64,000 bases of DNA, taken from NCBI GenBank assembly GCA_023460085.1, contig JAEWRI010000023.1:248001-312000 (forward strand), read 5' to 3'. Each line of letters starts with the position of its first letter. Position 1 is the stretch's first letter. The stretch comes from Bacillota bacterium (GTDB lineage: Bacteria > Bacillota > Clostridia > Christensenellales > SZUA-584). The notes below the pieces were generated by a model. That model saw only the letters and a program-made list of their open reading frames with translations. It did no database searches and was not told the DNA's origin. Positions 7,598 to 14,435 of this stretch are shown here, piece by piece. The translations under genes were made by a program, and so were the position numbers.

Positions 7598-8191
7598 ATG
7601 AGTATTGAACAGCAGACCGAAAAAATTTACCACGACCTTGTTACCAGCGTCGTAGCCGCGCTGGAAGCCAAGGATCATTTCACCGCGGATCACTCGCTGC
7701 GTGTCAGCGATATGACGGAGCGGGTATGCAAACTGATGGGGCTGTCCCCCAGCCAGACGGAGATGATCCATCTGGCGGCCCACGTACATGATATTGGGAA
7801 AATAGGCGTTCCCGATGCCGTGCTTGCCAAGCCGGGGCCGCTGGACCATGAAGAGTGGTCTAAAATCCGTGAGCACCCGCGCATCGGTGCGGATATGCTG
7901 AGAAGCTTCACCGGCTTGTCGGAAATTGCGGATATCGTGCTGCATCATCACGAGCGGTGGGATGGCAAAGGGTATCCGGACGGAGTACGCGGCACGGATA
8001 TTCCGCTGGGAAGCCGCATCATCGCGATATGTGATTCCATCGACGCCATGGCAACCGAAAGGGTATATCGCAGCGCATTAAGCCCGCGGGAATGCCGGGA
8101 AGAGATCTCCCGCAACAGCGGCGTCATGTACGACCCGGATATTGCTGCCATTGTACTTGAAAAATGGGAAAAGGTACTGGGCGAATTTTAA
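7598..8191 (+). CDS. HD-GYP domain phosphodiesterase, stand-alone
   Basis: 197 residues that are almost entirely an HD-GYP domain: HSLRVSDMTERVCKLMG, HVHDIGKIGVPD (HD pair plus DIGKIG), HHHERWDGKGYPDG (GYP motif) and GSRIIAICDSIDAMA. HD-GYP enzymes hydrolyse cyclic dinucleotides, usually c-di-GMP, at a two- or three-iron centre. No sensor domain is fused. A DtxR-type operator covers its transcription start and the regulator gene is convergent 5 bases downstream, so expression likely tracks iron or manganese. The ribosome site (GAAAGCACC) is weak. Substrate is unproven. Confidence 0.88.
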   Translation: MSIEQQTEKIYHDLVTSVVAALEAKDHFTADHSLRVSDMTERVCKLMGLSPSQTEMIHLAAHVHDIGKIGVPDAVLAKPGPLDHEEWSKIREHPRIGADMLRSFTGLSEIADIVLHHHERWDGKGYPDGVRGTDIPLGSRIIAICDSIDAMATERVYRSALSPRECREEISRNSGVMYDPDIAAIVLEKWEKVLGEF

Positions 8192-8196
8192 GCCGT

Positions 8197-8565
8197 TTAC
8201 CGTTTGCTTTTAATGTGGGCCCCTATCTTCTCGAAAGTCTCCTGACTGATAACGTGCTCCATCCGACACGCATCCCGGCTTGCGGTTTCGGGATCCACCC
8301 CAATGGCGGTAAGCCACTCCGTCAGCATGGTGTGCCGGTGATAAATCTTTTCGGCAATGATGAGGCCGGACGTTGTGAGCTCAATCAATCCTCCGCTGTC
8401 CACGGTAATATAGCCGGCTTTCTTCAGTATTGAAACCGCGCGGCTCACGCTGGGCTTGGAGAAGGACAGTGTGCGCGCAATATCAATGGAACGTACATGG
8501 CCATGCTTATTCTTCAGTACCAGTATCGTCTCCAGGTAATTCTCGCCGGATTCGTAAAGCTCCAA
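8197..8565 (-). CDS. DtxR/MntR-family metal-dependent regulator
   Basis: 122 residues: winged helix-turn-helix from LELYESGENYLETILVL through SFSKPSVSRAVSILKKAGYI, then the dimerisation and metal-binding helices (RHTMLTEWL, DACRMEHVIS). It has no C-terminal SH3-like FeoA domain, so it is the short form. A TTG start at 8565 is chosen because the sequence aligns with the usual family N-terminus and GAGG precedes it; ATGs at 8607 and 8658 are possible, but the latter lies upstream of the predicted start point. It is divergent from feoA-feoB and is the best candidate to bind the GTTAGC-N4-GCTAAC sites as an Fe(II)- or Mn(II)-dependent repressor. Confidence 0.88.
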   Translation of the reverse strand: MELYESGENYLETILVLKNKHGHVRSIDIARTLSFSKPSVSRAVSILKKAGYITVDSGGLIELTTSGLIIAEKIYHRHTMLTEWLTAIGVDPETASRDACRMEHVISQETFEKIGAHIKSKR

Positions 8566-8632
8566 TCCCGTCACCTCTCCCGAATCAATCTGCAAAAATA
8601 ATAGCATTTTCCATTCAGTCCGGCAATATTCA

Positions 8633-8662
8633 AATATAGCGGCTTTGCCTATTGACAATCAA
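8633..8662 (-). promoter_or_regulatory. Promoter of the DtxR-family gene
   Basis: Minus strand TTGATT (8657-8662), 18 bases, TATATT (8633-8638). Its -35 overlaps the -35 of the divergent feo promoter, and the first operator abuts it, allowing autoregulation. Confidence 0.5.
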
Positions 8663-8680
8663 AGTTAGCAGAGGTAAACT
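8652..8680 (+). promoter_or_regulatory. feo operon promoter
   Basis: Perfect TTGACA (8652-8657), 17 bases, TAAACT (8675-8680). An operator-like element sits between the boxes and a stronger one right after the expected start point. Confidence 0.65.
8664..8679 (+). promoter_or_regulatory. DtxR-family operator, imperfect, in feo promoter
   Basis: GTTAGC-AGAG-GTAAAC: one perfect half-site and one degenerate half-site with the same 4-base spacer, lying between -35 and -10. Confidence 0.5.
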
Positions 8681-8689
8681 GATGATTAG

Positions 8690-8705
8690 GATAGCATGTG
8701 CTAAC
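8690..8705 (+). promoter_or_regulatory. DtxR-family operator at feo start point
   Basis: GATAGC-ATGT-GCTAAC, one mismatch from a perfect palindrome, at about +3 to +18 of the feo transcript. Confidence 0.65.
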
Positions 8706-8731
8706 TCTTGTGTGAAGCGAGGTAAATGGAT

Positions 8732-8941
8732 ATGCCGCTGACAATGGCGAGACCGGGTGAATGTGTAACCATTAAGAAAATTACCGGTAAGGACGATACG
8801 GTACGGTTTTTGAATCGTTTAGGGTTCATCGAAGGACATCCGGTGACGGTGATATCCAGCATCGCCGGAAATCTGATTTTGAATGTCAAGGATACGCGCG
8901 TTGCGCTGGACAGGCAGCTGTCCAACCGGATCGTGGTATAA
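8732..8941 (+). CDS. feoA: FeoA, ferrous iron transport accessory protein, copy 1
   Basis: 69 residues with the SH3-like FeoA fold: MPLTMARPGECVTIKKI, FLNRLGFIEGHPVTVIS, GNLILNVKDTRVALD. FeoA binds FeoB at the membrane and is needed for Fe(II) uptake. I start at ATG 8732, nine bases after GAGG; ATG 8726 is only three bases from it. First gene of the feoA-feoA-feoB-Cys-rich unit. Confidence 0.88.
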   Translation: MPLTMARPGECVTIKKITGKDDTVRFLNRLGFIEGHPVTVISSIAGNLILNVKDTRVALDRQLSNRIVV

Positions 8942-8959
8942 GAAAAAAGGAGGCATGAT

Positions 8960-9178
8960 ATGACGTTAAGAGAGGTCCCCTGCGGCAATACGGCTATTGT
9001 TAAAAAGCTGGAAGGCGAAGGCGCGGTGAAGCGCAGAATCATGGACATGGGCATCACCAAGGGCACGTCTGTGATGGTGAGAAAGAAGGCTCCTCTGGGA
9101 GACCCTATCGAGGTGACAGTGCGCGGATATGAACTGTCGGTTCGTAAATCGGATGCCGACACCATTATGGTGGAGTGA
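8960..9178 (+). CDS. feoA: FeoA, copy 2
   Basis: 72 residues, preceded by AAGGAGG. SH3-like pattern: MTLREVPCGNTAIVKKLEG, RRIMDMGITKGTSVMV, DPIEVTVRGYELSVRKSDA. It is closer to the canonical FeoA form (RRIMDMGI..G) than copy 1, so the two are not recent duplicates. Two FeoA paralogues ahead of one FeoB is common in Clostridia. Confidence 0.9.
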   Translation: MTLREVPCGNTAIVKKLEGEGAVKRRIMDMGITKGTSVMVRKKAPLGDPIEVTVRGYELSVRKSDADTIMVE

Positions 9179-9196
9179 TATTTTTTTAATGTTAAA

Positions 9197-9212
9197 GTTA
9201 GCTTGCGCTAAT
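9197..9212 (+). promoter_or_regulatory. DtxR-family operator before feoB
   Basis: GTTAGC-TTGC-GCTAAT, one mismatch from perfect, 22 bases before the feoB start. A weak promoter (TTATGG, 16 bases, TAATGT at 9187-9192) would place the start point in this site, suggesting an internal metal-controlled promoter. Confidence 0.6.
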
Positions 9213-9233
9213 CATTTTTGAGGAGGAGTCATC

Positions 9234-11405
9234 ATGAGCATTCGCATGGCGCTGGCGGGCAACCCCAACAGCGGCAAAACAACGCTTTTTAACGCGCTGA
9301 CCGGCAGCACACAATACGTGGGCAACTGGCCGGGCGTGACCGTGGAAAAAAAGGAAGGCAAACTGAAGAAAAGCAAGGACGTCACGGTGGTGGATTTACC
9401 GGGCATCTACTCTCTCTCGCCGTACACGCTGGAGGAAGTAATTGCGCGGGACTTCATTTTAAACGAAAAACCCGACGTCATCATCAACATCATCGACGCA
9501 TCCAATCTGGAGCGCAACCTTTATCTGACGACGCAAATAGTCGAGCTCGGCGTGCCTACGGTGGCGGCGCTGAACATGATGGACGTCGTAGAAAAGCGCG
9601 GCGACGTTATCGATATGAAGTATCTGGAGGAACATTTCGGTTGCCCGGTGGTACCCATCTCCGCCGTAAAGAATTCCGGGATTCAGGCCCTGATCGAGAA
9701 AGCACTTTCCTTAAAGACAATTCCGCAGCCGCAAAGGTTTTCCGGCAAGGTCGAAGACACGCTGGGCAAGATACAGGAGATCGTCCGGAATGTTCCGGAT
9801 ATCAACGCTTTCCAGCCGCGCTGGGCTGCGATAAAGCTGCTGGAACGCGACGAAAACCTGCTGGGCCAGTTAACGCTGCCCATTGAGGTGCAGGACGGCA
9901 TTGAAGGGGTGCGCGCTGTGCTGGAAAACGCGATGGACGACGATACGGAAAGCATCATCACCAATGAGCGGTATGAATGCATCGCGGCGCTGCTTAAGAA
10001 CGCGTTCAAAAAGAAGGCCCGCCCAAAGCTCTCCGTGTCCGACAAAATCGACAAGGTTCTGACCAACCGGATACTGGCGCTGCCCATCTTCTTTCTCATC
10101 ATGTGGGGCGTCTATTTTGTCTCCATACAGACGGTGGGAGACTGGACCATAGGCTGGGTGGAAGAGCTGATTGGCTGGATATCGGGCGGCGCAGAGAGCC
10201 TGCTTGTCGGATGGAACGCATCTCCCTGGCTGATAAGCCTTGTCATAGACGGCATCTTCGGCGGCGTGGGCGCGGTGCTCGTATTCGTTCCGCAGCTCAT
10301 GATACTTTATTTCTTCATCTCCATACTGGAAGACTGCGGTTACATGGCCCGCGTTGCGTTCATCATGGATCGCATTTTCCGGCGCTTCGGACTTTCGGGC
10401 AAATCCTTTATCCCGATGCTTATCGGAACGGGCTGCTCTGTGCCCGCCATCATGGCCTCCCGCACCATTGAAAACGAAAACGACCGGAAGATGACGATTA
10501 TGCTGACACCGTTTATCCCCTGCGGAGCAAAGCTGCCGGTGTTCGCCATGTTCGTGGCGATGGTGTTCCGCGAGGCTTCCTGGGTAGGCCCGTCGATGTA
10601 CATCGTCGGCATCGTCATGGTTATACTCTCCGGCATCATCCTCAAGCGTACAAAGCTTTTTGCGGGTAAGCCCGCGCCCTTCGTCATGGAACTGCCGGAG
10701 TACAAGCTGCCGCGCATCAAAGGCGTAGGTATCCACATGTGGGAGAAGGGCAAAGCGTTCATTATCAAAGCCGGTACCGTTATCTTTGTTGCCTGCGCGG
10801 TTATCTGGTTCCTTCAGTCGTTCAGCTTCTCGTTCCAATACCTCGATCCGGAACAGATCAACGAAAGCATGCTGGCGGGTATCGGAGAGTTCCTGGCCCC
10901 CATATTCGCGCCTTTGGGCTTTGGCAACTGGGCTTCCAGCGTGGCCGCGGTCACCGGACTCGTAGCCAAGGAAGTGGTGGTTTCCACCTTTGCGCTGATA
11001 GGGACGAATTCGGTGATTACGTTCACCGCGGTAACGGCCTACGCATTTATGATTTTCACACTGCTTGCGGCTCCCTGCTTCGCGGCGATAGGCGCCATCA
11101 AGCGCGAGATGGGCGGCTGGAAATGGACGTGGATCACCATTCTTTATCAGACGGGCCTTGCGTATGTGCTGGCGATGCTCGTTAACCTTTTCGGCCGCAT
11201 TATATTCCCCAATGCGGAGGCAATACAGCTGGGCAGCGAGATCGAAGCGGCAGGCGAAGGCGCAATTACGAGCATCGCGATACTTGAAAACCCGATGATC
11301 TACATCCTCGGCGCTCTGGTGCTGGCCATTGCCGTAATCGGCCTGGTGAGTTTGTTCAAAAAAGGCGGCGGAAAGAAAACCGCGGGCCGCGCCTACGAAG
11401 CGTAG
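9234..11405 (+). CDS. feoB: FeoB, ferrous iron transporter
   Basis: 723 residues. The N-terminal cytosolic G domain carries G1 GNPNSGKTTLFN, the G2-region Thr in NWPGVTVEKKEG, G3 DLPGIYSLSPYT and G4 NMMD, followed by a helical GDI-like spacer to about residue 265. The membrane part has two Gate repeats (GFMARVAFIMD-like CGYMARVAFIMDRIF with GTGCSVPAIMASRT, and the second with AAVTGLVAKEVVVSTF). It moves Fe(II) inward with GTPase-linked gating. GAGGAGG precedes the ATG. The gene follows two feoA copies and is followed by the Cys-rich partner; iron control is indicated by the operators at 8690 and 9197. Confidence 0.97.
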   Translation: MSIRMALAGNPNSGKTTLFNALTGSTQYVGNWPGVTVEKKEGKLKKSKDVTVVDLPGIYSLSPYTLEEVIARDFILNEKPDVIINIIDASNLERNLYLTTQIVELGVPTVAALNMMDVVEKRGDVIDMKYLEEHFGCPVVPISAVKNSGIQALIEKALSLKTIPQPQRFSGKVEDTLGKIQEIVRNVPDINAFQPRWAAIKLLERDENLLGQLTLPIEVQDGIEGVRAVLENAMDDDTESIITNERYECIAALLKNAFKKKARPKLSVSDKIDKVLTNRILALPIFFLIMWGVYFVSIQTVGDWTIGWVEELIGWISGGAESLLVGWNASPWLISLVIDGIFGGVGAVLVFVPQLMILYFFISILEDCGYMARVAFIMDRIFRRFGLSGKSFIPMLIGTGCSVPAIMASRTIENENDRKMTIMLTPFIPCGAKLPVFAMFVAMVFREASWVGPSMYIVGIVMVILSGIILKRTKLFAGKPAPFVMELPEYKLPRIKGVGIHMWEKGKAFIIKAGTVIFVACAVIWFLQSFSFSFQYLDPEQINESMLAGIGEFLAPIFAPLGFGNWASSVAAVTGLVAKEVVVSTFALIGTNSVITFTAVTAYAFMIFTLLAAPCFAAIGAIKREMGGWKWTWITILYQTGLAYVLAMLVNLFGRIIFPNAEAIQLGSEIEAAGEGAITSIAILENPMIYILGALVLAIAVIGLVSLFKKGGGKKTAGRAYEA

Positions 11406-11423
11406 CCCGGAAAGGAGTATGCG

Positions 11424-11606
11424 ATGACAGCCGATATCATCATCGGCGGTATAATACTGCTTGCGCTTGCGTTCACAATCGTGCGCATGGTGCGGCGCAG
11501 CAGAAAGGGCGGATGCAGCGGCTGTGCGGGCTGCAGCGCCTGTGCAGGGCATGAAGCGCACTCCGGCTGCGGAGACTGCGAAGGTCATCCTCTGCAGGAA
11601 AAATAA
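11424..11606 (+). CDS. FeoB-associated Cys-rich membrane protein
   Basis: 60 residues: one N-terminal membrane helix (IIIGGIILLALAFTIVRMV), a basic stretch and a Cys-rich tail GCSGCAGCSACAGH..SGCGDC. This is the small protein often found behind feoB in Bacillota, in the position of FeoC, and probably binds metal at the cytosolic mouth of FeoB. AAAGGAG precedes the ATG. Confidence 0.85.
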   Translation: MTADIIIGGIILLALAFTIVRMVRRSRKGGCSGCAGCSACAGHEAHSGCGDCEGHPLQEK

Positions 11607-11613
11607 ACACCAA

Positions 11614-11653
11614 AAGGAAAAGCCGGTACTGTGCGTACCGGCTTTCCTTTTTT
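11614..11653 (+). terminator. Intrinsic terminator of the feo operon
   Basis: AAGGAAAAGCCGGTAC pairs with GTACCGGCTTTCCTT (one bulge), followed by a run of T. Confidence 0.85.
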
Positions 11654-11981
11654 CAGTATGAGTATCTGCAACCCAATGTTTTTCCGGCATGTTAAACCGC
11701 GGATGTGTTTTGTATCCGCAACCTTCTATAATTATATAGACAACGATATTCTCGTCCCGATGGGACATGTATTTTTTGTCATATGTTCGGTTCTTCCAAC
11801 CGCACACGGCTCTTAACCCTGCACAGCGCACTCATTCTGTTCTTTTCTGCCTGCGTTCACAATTAAACAACCCATACTAAATGTGCTAAATAATACAAAT
11901 TGACTCACAAGATATTGATTTGTTAGCATTTAATCAATAACTGATATGATTAATGGGGTGACGAAAACGGTGAGGTGGACC
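11654..11981 (+). promoter_or_regulatory. Upstream region of the matrix locus with extended -10
   Basis: AT-rich non-coding stretch of about 330 bases. The clearest element is an extended -10, TGATATGAT with TATGAT at 11945-11950, about 32 bases before the first TasA-like start; a weak TTGTTA lies 19 bases upstream. A small hairpin GTCCC-GAT-GGGAC and a TATAATTATA palindrome occur earlier. No gene is supported here. Confidence 0.4.
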
Positions 11982-12935
11982 ATGAAAAAAACGGCTTTGT
12001 TATTAACGCTGGTGCTGGTGATGGCGGGCTCGCTGACGGCAGGCACGCTGGCCATGTACACGACTTCGCTAGATAATCTGGCGCAGGGCAGCGTCGCCGC
12101 GAAGGAATTCGTGTTTACAGGAGAAGGTACCGACAGCTTTTCGCAGGGCGTTAAAATCGCCCCGACGGAAACGGTCACGTGGCAGTTCGATGTACGGAAT
12201 TTTGACGGCGCAGTCGTTACGGAAACCGACCTGTACTATAAGCTGACGATAGACGTGCAGGCATCGGCAGGCAAAACCGCCATCGCGCCGCTGACCGTAA
12301 GCGTCAAGGATGAGAGCGGAGCCGTTGTGGGCAGCGCCACCGGTACCGGCACATTCGAGGTACTGGACGAATTCCCGCTGGCAGAAGCCGGACAGACCCG
12401 CACCTACACGGTGGAGGTGAACTGGCCCAGCGATGACAGTGTGGACATCAACTACGCGGGAGACGCATACGGCACGACGATTACCATCGACGCGCTGGCC
12501 TCGCAGGCGCCGCTTTCAGCCAGCGAACCGGAAGAGCCGCAGACCAGCGACCTCAGCGTGGTGTACCGCACCACCAAGGCATGGCAGAATGGCGGCAGCA
12601 GCACGAGCGAGTTTAACTACAGCGTGACCATTACCAACAACTCGGATACCGCGATTGAGGACTGGTACATCGAGTTTGCACTGGCAGGAGATACGATTTC
12701 GGGCGTATGGAGCAACGCGAAAATGGTAAGCGGCATGTCGGCCGGAAGCTATAAGTTCCTCAACCCGGCCTACAACAACACGTCCATGGACGATCTGCTG
12801 CCGGGGCAAAGCGTCACATTCGGCGGCCATGGGATTGGGCTTGGTACCACATCGCCGCAGAACGTGAAGGTAGGCGGCAGCAATGCCGGTGCCGCAAGCG
12901 CTTCGCTCAGCTGTCAGTTCGGCAGCCTGAGCTGA
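11982..12935 (+). CDS. TasA/CalY-like fibre protein with C-terminal CBM2-like module
   Basis: 317 residues. A SipW-type signal peptide (KKTALLLTLVLVMAGSLTAG, then TLAMYTTSLDNLA) leads a camelysin/TasA-like beta domain to about residue 175. After a Glu/Pro linker (SASEPEEPQTSD) there is a second beta domain with FNYSVTITNNSDTAIEDWYI, LNPAYNNTSMDDLLPGQSV and a closing FGGHGIGLG, the pattern of a family 2 carbohydrate-binding module, whose conserved Trp and PGQS-F loop are visible. I infer an exported matrix fibre subunit that can hold polysaccharide such as cellulose. ATG 11982 has GAGGTG ahead; ATG 11946 is less likely. Likely cleaved by the SipW at 13905. Confidence 0.82.
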   Translation: MKKTALLLTLVLVMAGSLTAGTLAMYTTSLDNLAQGSVAAKEFVFTGEGTDSFSQGVKIAPTETVTWQFDVRNFDGAVVTETDLYYKLTIDVQASAGKTAIAPLTVSVKDESGAVVGSATGTGTFEVLDEFPLAEAGQTRTYTVEVNWPSDDSVDINYAGDAYGTTITIDALASQAPLSASEPEEPQTSDLSVVYRTTKAWQNGGSSTSEFNYSVTITNNSDTAIEDWYIEFALAGDTISGVWSNAKMVSGMSAGSYKFLNPAYNNTSMDDLLPGQSVTFGGHGIGLGTTSPQNVKVGGSNAGAASASLSCQFGSLS

Positions 12936-12949
12936 CAGGAAGTGAGCTC

Positions 12950-13243
12950 ATGAAGACCAGGGTGCTGATACTGCTGGCGCTGGCCGCGGTGATACTGACC
13001 GCCGGGGCCGGCAAAACGCTGGCAAACTATACCACGGAGGCCACCTTCAGCTTCAGCATCCAGCCCGCCGCCCCAAGCGCACAGGCAACCGCCTCCGATG
13101 ATGCGGAGGCAGAAGTCCGGCCCGACGCGGTGCAGCCGGAAGCCGAAGCGGAACCTGAATCGTCCGCATCCGTCCCGGCGGAAAACACCACGGTTCAAAC
13201 GTCAGAGGATACTGCGGCCAAAACACCGCAGCAAAACGAGTGA
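12950..13243 (+). CDS. Small secreted protein with SipW-type signal peptide
   Basis: 97 residues: hydrophobic signal KTRVLILLALAAVILTAG followed by KTLANYTTEATFSFSIQ, the same processing context as the neighbouring TasA-like proteins, then a Pro/Ala/Glu-rich low-complexity acidic tail to the end. No folded domain is apparent. By position it could be a TapA-like minor or anchoring component, but sequence does not prove this. It starts 14 bases after the preceding gene. Confidence 0.65.
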   Translation: MKTRVLILLALAAVILTAGAGKTLANYTTEATFSFSIQPAAPSAQATASDDAEAEVRPDAVQPEAEAEPESSASVPAENTTVQTSEDTAAKTPQQNE

Positions 13244-13293
13244 AAAAGAGGCTTTGCCTCAAAGAATAAAAACAACCATTACAGGAGGGTCTT

Positions 13294-13824
13294 ATGAAAA
13301 AAGCATTGGTCATCGTCGCTCTGGTCGCGGTACTGTCGGTATCCATCATCGCGGGAACGCTCGCCATGTATACCACATCCGTCGACAATCTCGCCACGGG
13401 CAGCGTGGTTGCCAAAGAATTTGTGCTTATGGAAAACGGCACGGACAGCTTCGTGAAAAACGTCAAAATCGCCCCGAGCGAAACGGTGGACTGGCAGTTC
13501 AGCGTGAAAAACTATGACGGCTCTGTGGTAAGCGAAACCGCCATGGCGCTGAGCTTCGACATCGACGTCGCGGCGGCAGACGGCACGAACATGATAGACC
13601 CGCTGGTCATCACGGTAACCGACGAGAACGGCAACGTCGTCGGCACGACGACGGGCAGCGGCACGATAGCGTATGACAGCGAATTCGCGCTGAGCGCGGC
13701 CGGACAGCAGCAGACCTACACGGTCTCCGTCAACTGGCCGAGCAACGACAGCACAGACATCAACTACGCGGGCGCTGATTACGGCGCGGCGGTCACCGTC
13801 TCCGTGACAGGCACCCAAAAGTAA
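13294..13824 (+). CDS. TasA/CalY-like fibre protein
   Basis: 176 residues with signal peptide KKALVIVALVAVLSVSIIAG and the post-cleavage TLAMYTTSVDNLATGSV, nearly the same as the first TasA-like protein, followed by one beta domain ending IDPLVITVTDENGNVVGTTT ... YGAAVTVSVTGTQK. It lacks the carbohydrate-binding module. GGAGG precedes the ATG. Probably the bulk fibre subunit. The strong terminator after it would make it more abundant than the export genes downstream. Confidence 0.85.
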   Translation: MKKALVIVALVAVLSVSIIAGTLAMYTTSVDNLATGSVVAKEFVLMENGTDSFVKNVKIAPSETVDWQFSVKNYDGSVVSETAMALSFDIDVAAADGTNMIDPLVITVTDENGNVVGTTTGSGTIAYDSEFALSAAGQQQTYTVSVNWPSNDSTDINYAGADYGAAVTVSVTGTQK

Positions 13825-13836
13825 ACAACCAACAGG

Positions 13837-13865
13837 CAGCCGTTCGAAAGAGCGGCTGTTTTTTT
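13837..13865 (+). terminator. Intrinsic terminator between fibre genes and sipW
   Basis: CAGCCG-N10-CGGCTG followed by seven T. Read-through would set the ratio between secreted fibre proteins and the processing genes. Confidence 0.75.
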
Positions 13866-13904
13866 GTGCAAAACCGGAAACAATAGCGCTGTAAGGAGGC
13901 GCTT

Positions 13905-14435
13905 TTGCAGCAATCCAAAGCAACAACGCAGGAACAGATCGACGCGATGCGCGATGAGATCCGGCGCGAAAAACTGAAAGCAGCCGGCAAGGGCACGCCG
14001 GATCGCCAAAAGAGCTGGAAGCGCGTGCTGAAGACAGCGGAATGGGCGGCGTTTCTCGTGGTGTTCGCGCTGCTCGTTGTCACGCTGCTGGGCGTATACG
14101 CCGCAAAATCGCAGGGGGAAACGCCCACGCTGTTCGGCAGGTATCAGCTGTACTCAGTGGAGTCGGGCAGCATGGAACCCACGCTGACGGTAGGCTCCGT
14201 GATCGTCTGCAGAAAAACGGATCACCCCGACAGCCTTGAAGCCGGACAGATCGTGACGTTTCATACTTCCTCCGGTGCGGTGGTGACACACCGCATCGTT
14301 GAGGTCACCACCGCAGAAGGCAGCGGCACCGCCTATCGCACCAAAGGCGACAACCCCGTTAACTCTCCCGACGAGGAACTGCTGACGCCCGATCGCGTGA
14401 TCGGCGTGTTCGCGGCGAAGGTACCCTTTACATGA
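13905..14435 (+). CDS. sipW: Signal peptidase I, SipW (ER-type)
   Basis: 176 residues with a TTG start after AAGGAGG. A cytosolic N-terminus, one membrane helix (about 47-66, AAFLVVFALLVVTLLGVYA) and the catalytic domain: YSVESGSMEPTL with nucleophile Ser89, THRIVEV with His129 (replacing the usual Lys, as in ER/archaeal-type enzymes and Bacillus SipW), and TKGDNPVNSPDEELL with the conserved acidic residues. It lacks the second membrane helix of longer SipW proteins. Its likely substrates are the three proteins just upstream. It overlaps the next gene in ATGA. Confidence 0.92.
   Translation: MQQSKATTQEQIDAMRDEIRREKLKAAGKGTPDRQKSWKRVLKTAEWAAFLVVFALLVVTLLGVYAAKSQGETPTLFGRYQLYSVESGSMEPTLTVGSVIVCRKTDHPDSLEAGQIVTFHTSSGAVVTHRIVEVTTAEGSGTAYRTKGDNPVNSPDEELLTPDRVIGVFAAKVPFT

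Noticed and set aside
9870..11831. 653-codon open frame antisense to feoB
   Set aside because: It lies opposite a clear feoB, has Arg/His-rich composition typical of the complement of a GC-rich gene, no ribosome site and no recognisable domain.
11921..11932. GTTAGC before the fibre locus as a further metal operator
   Set aside because: Only one half-site; the other half (TTTAAT) does not match at four-base spacing.
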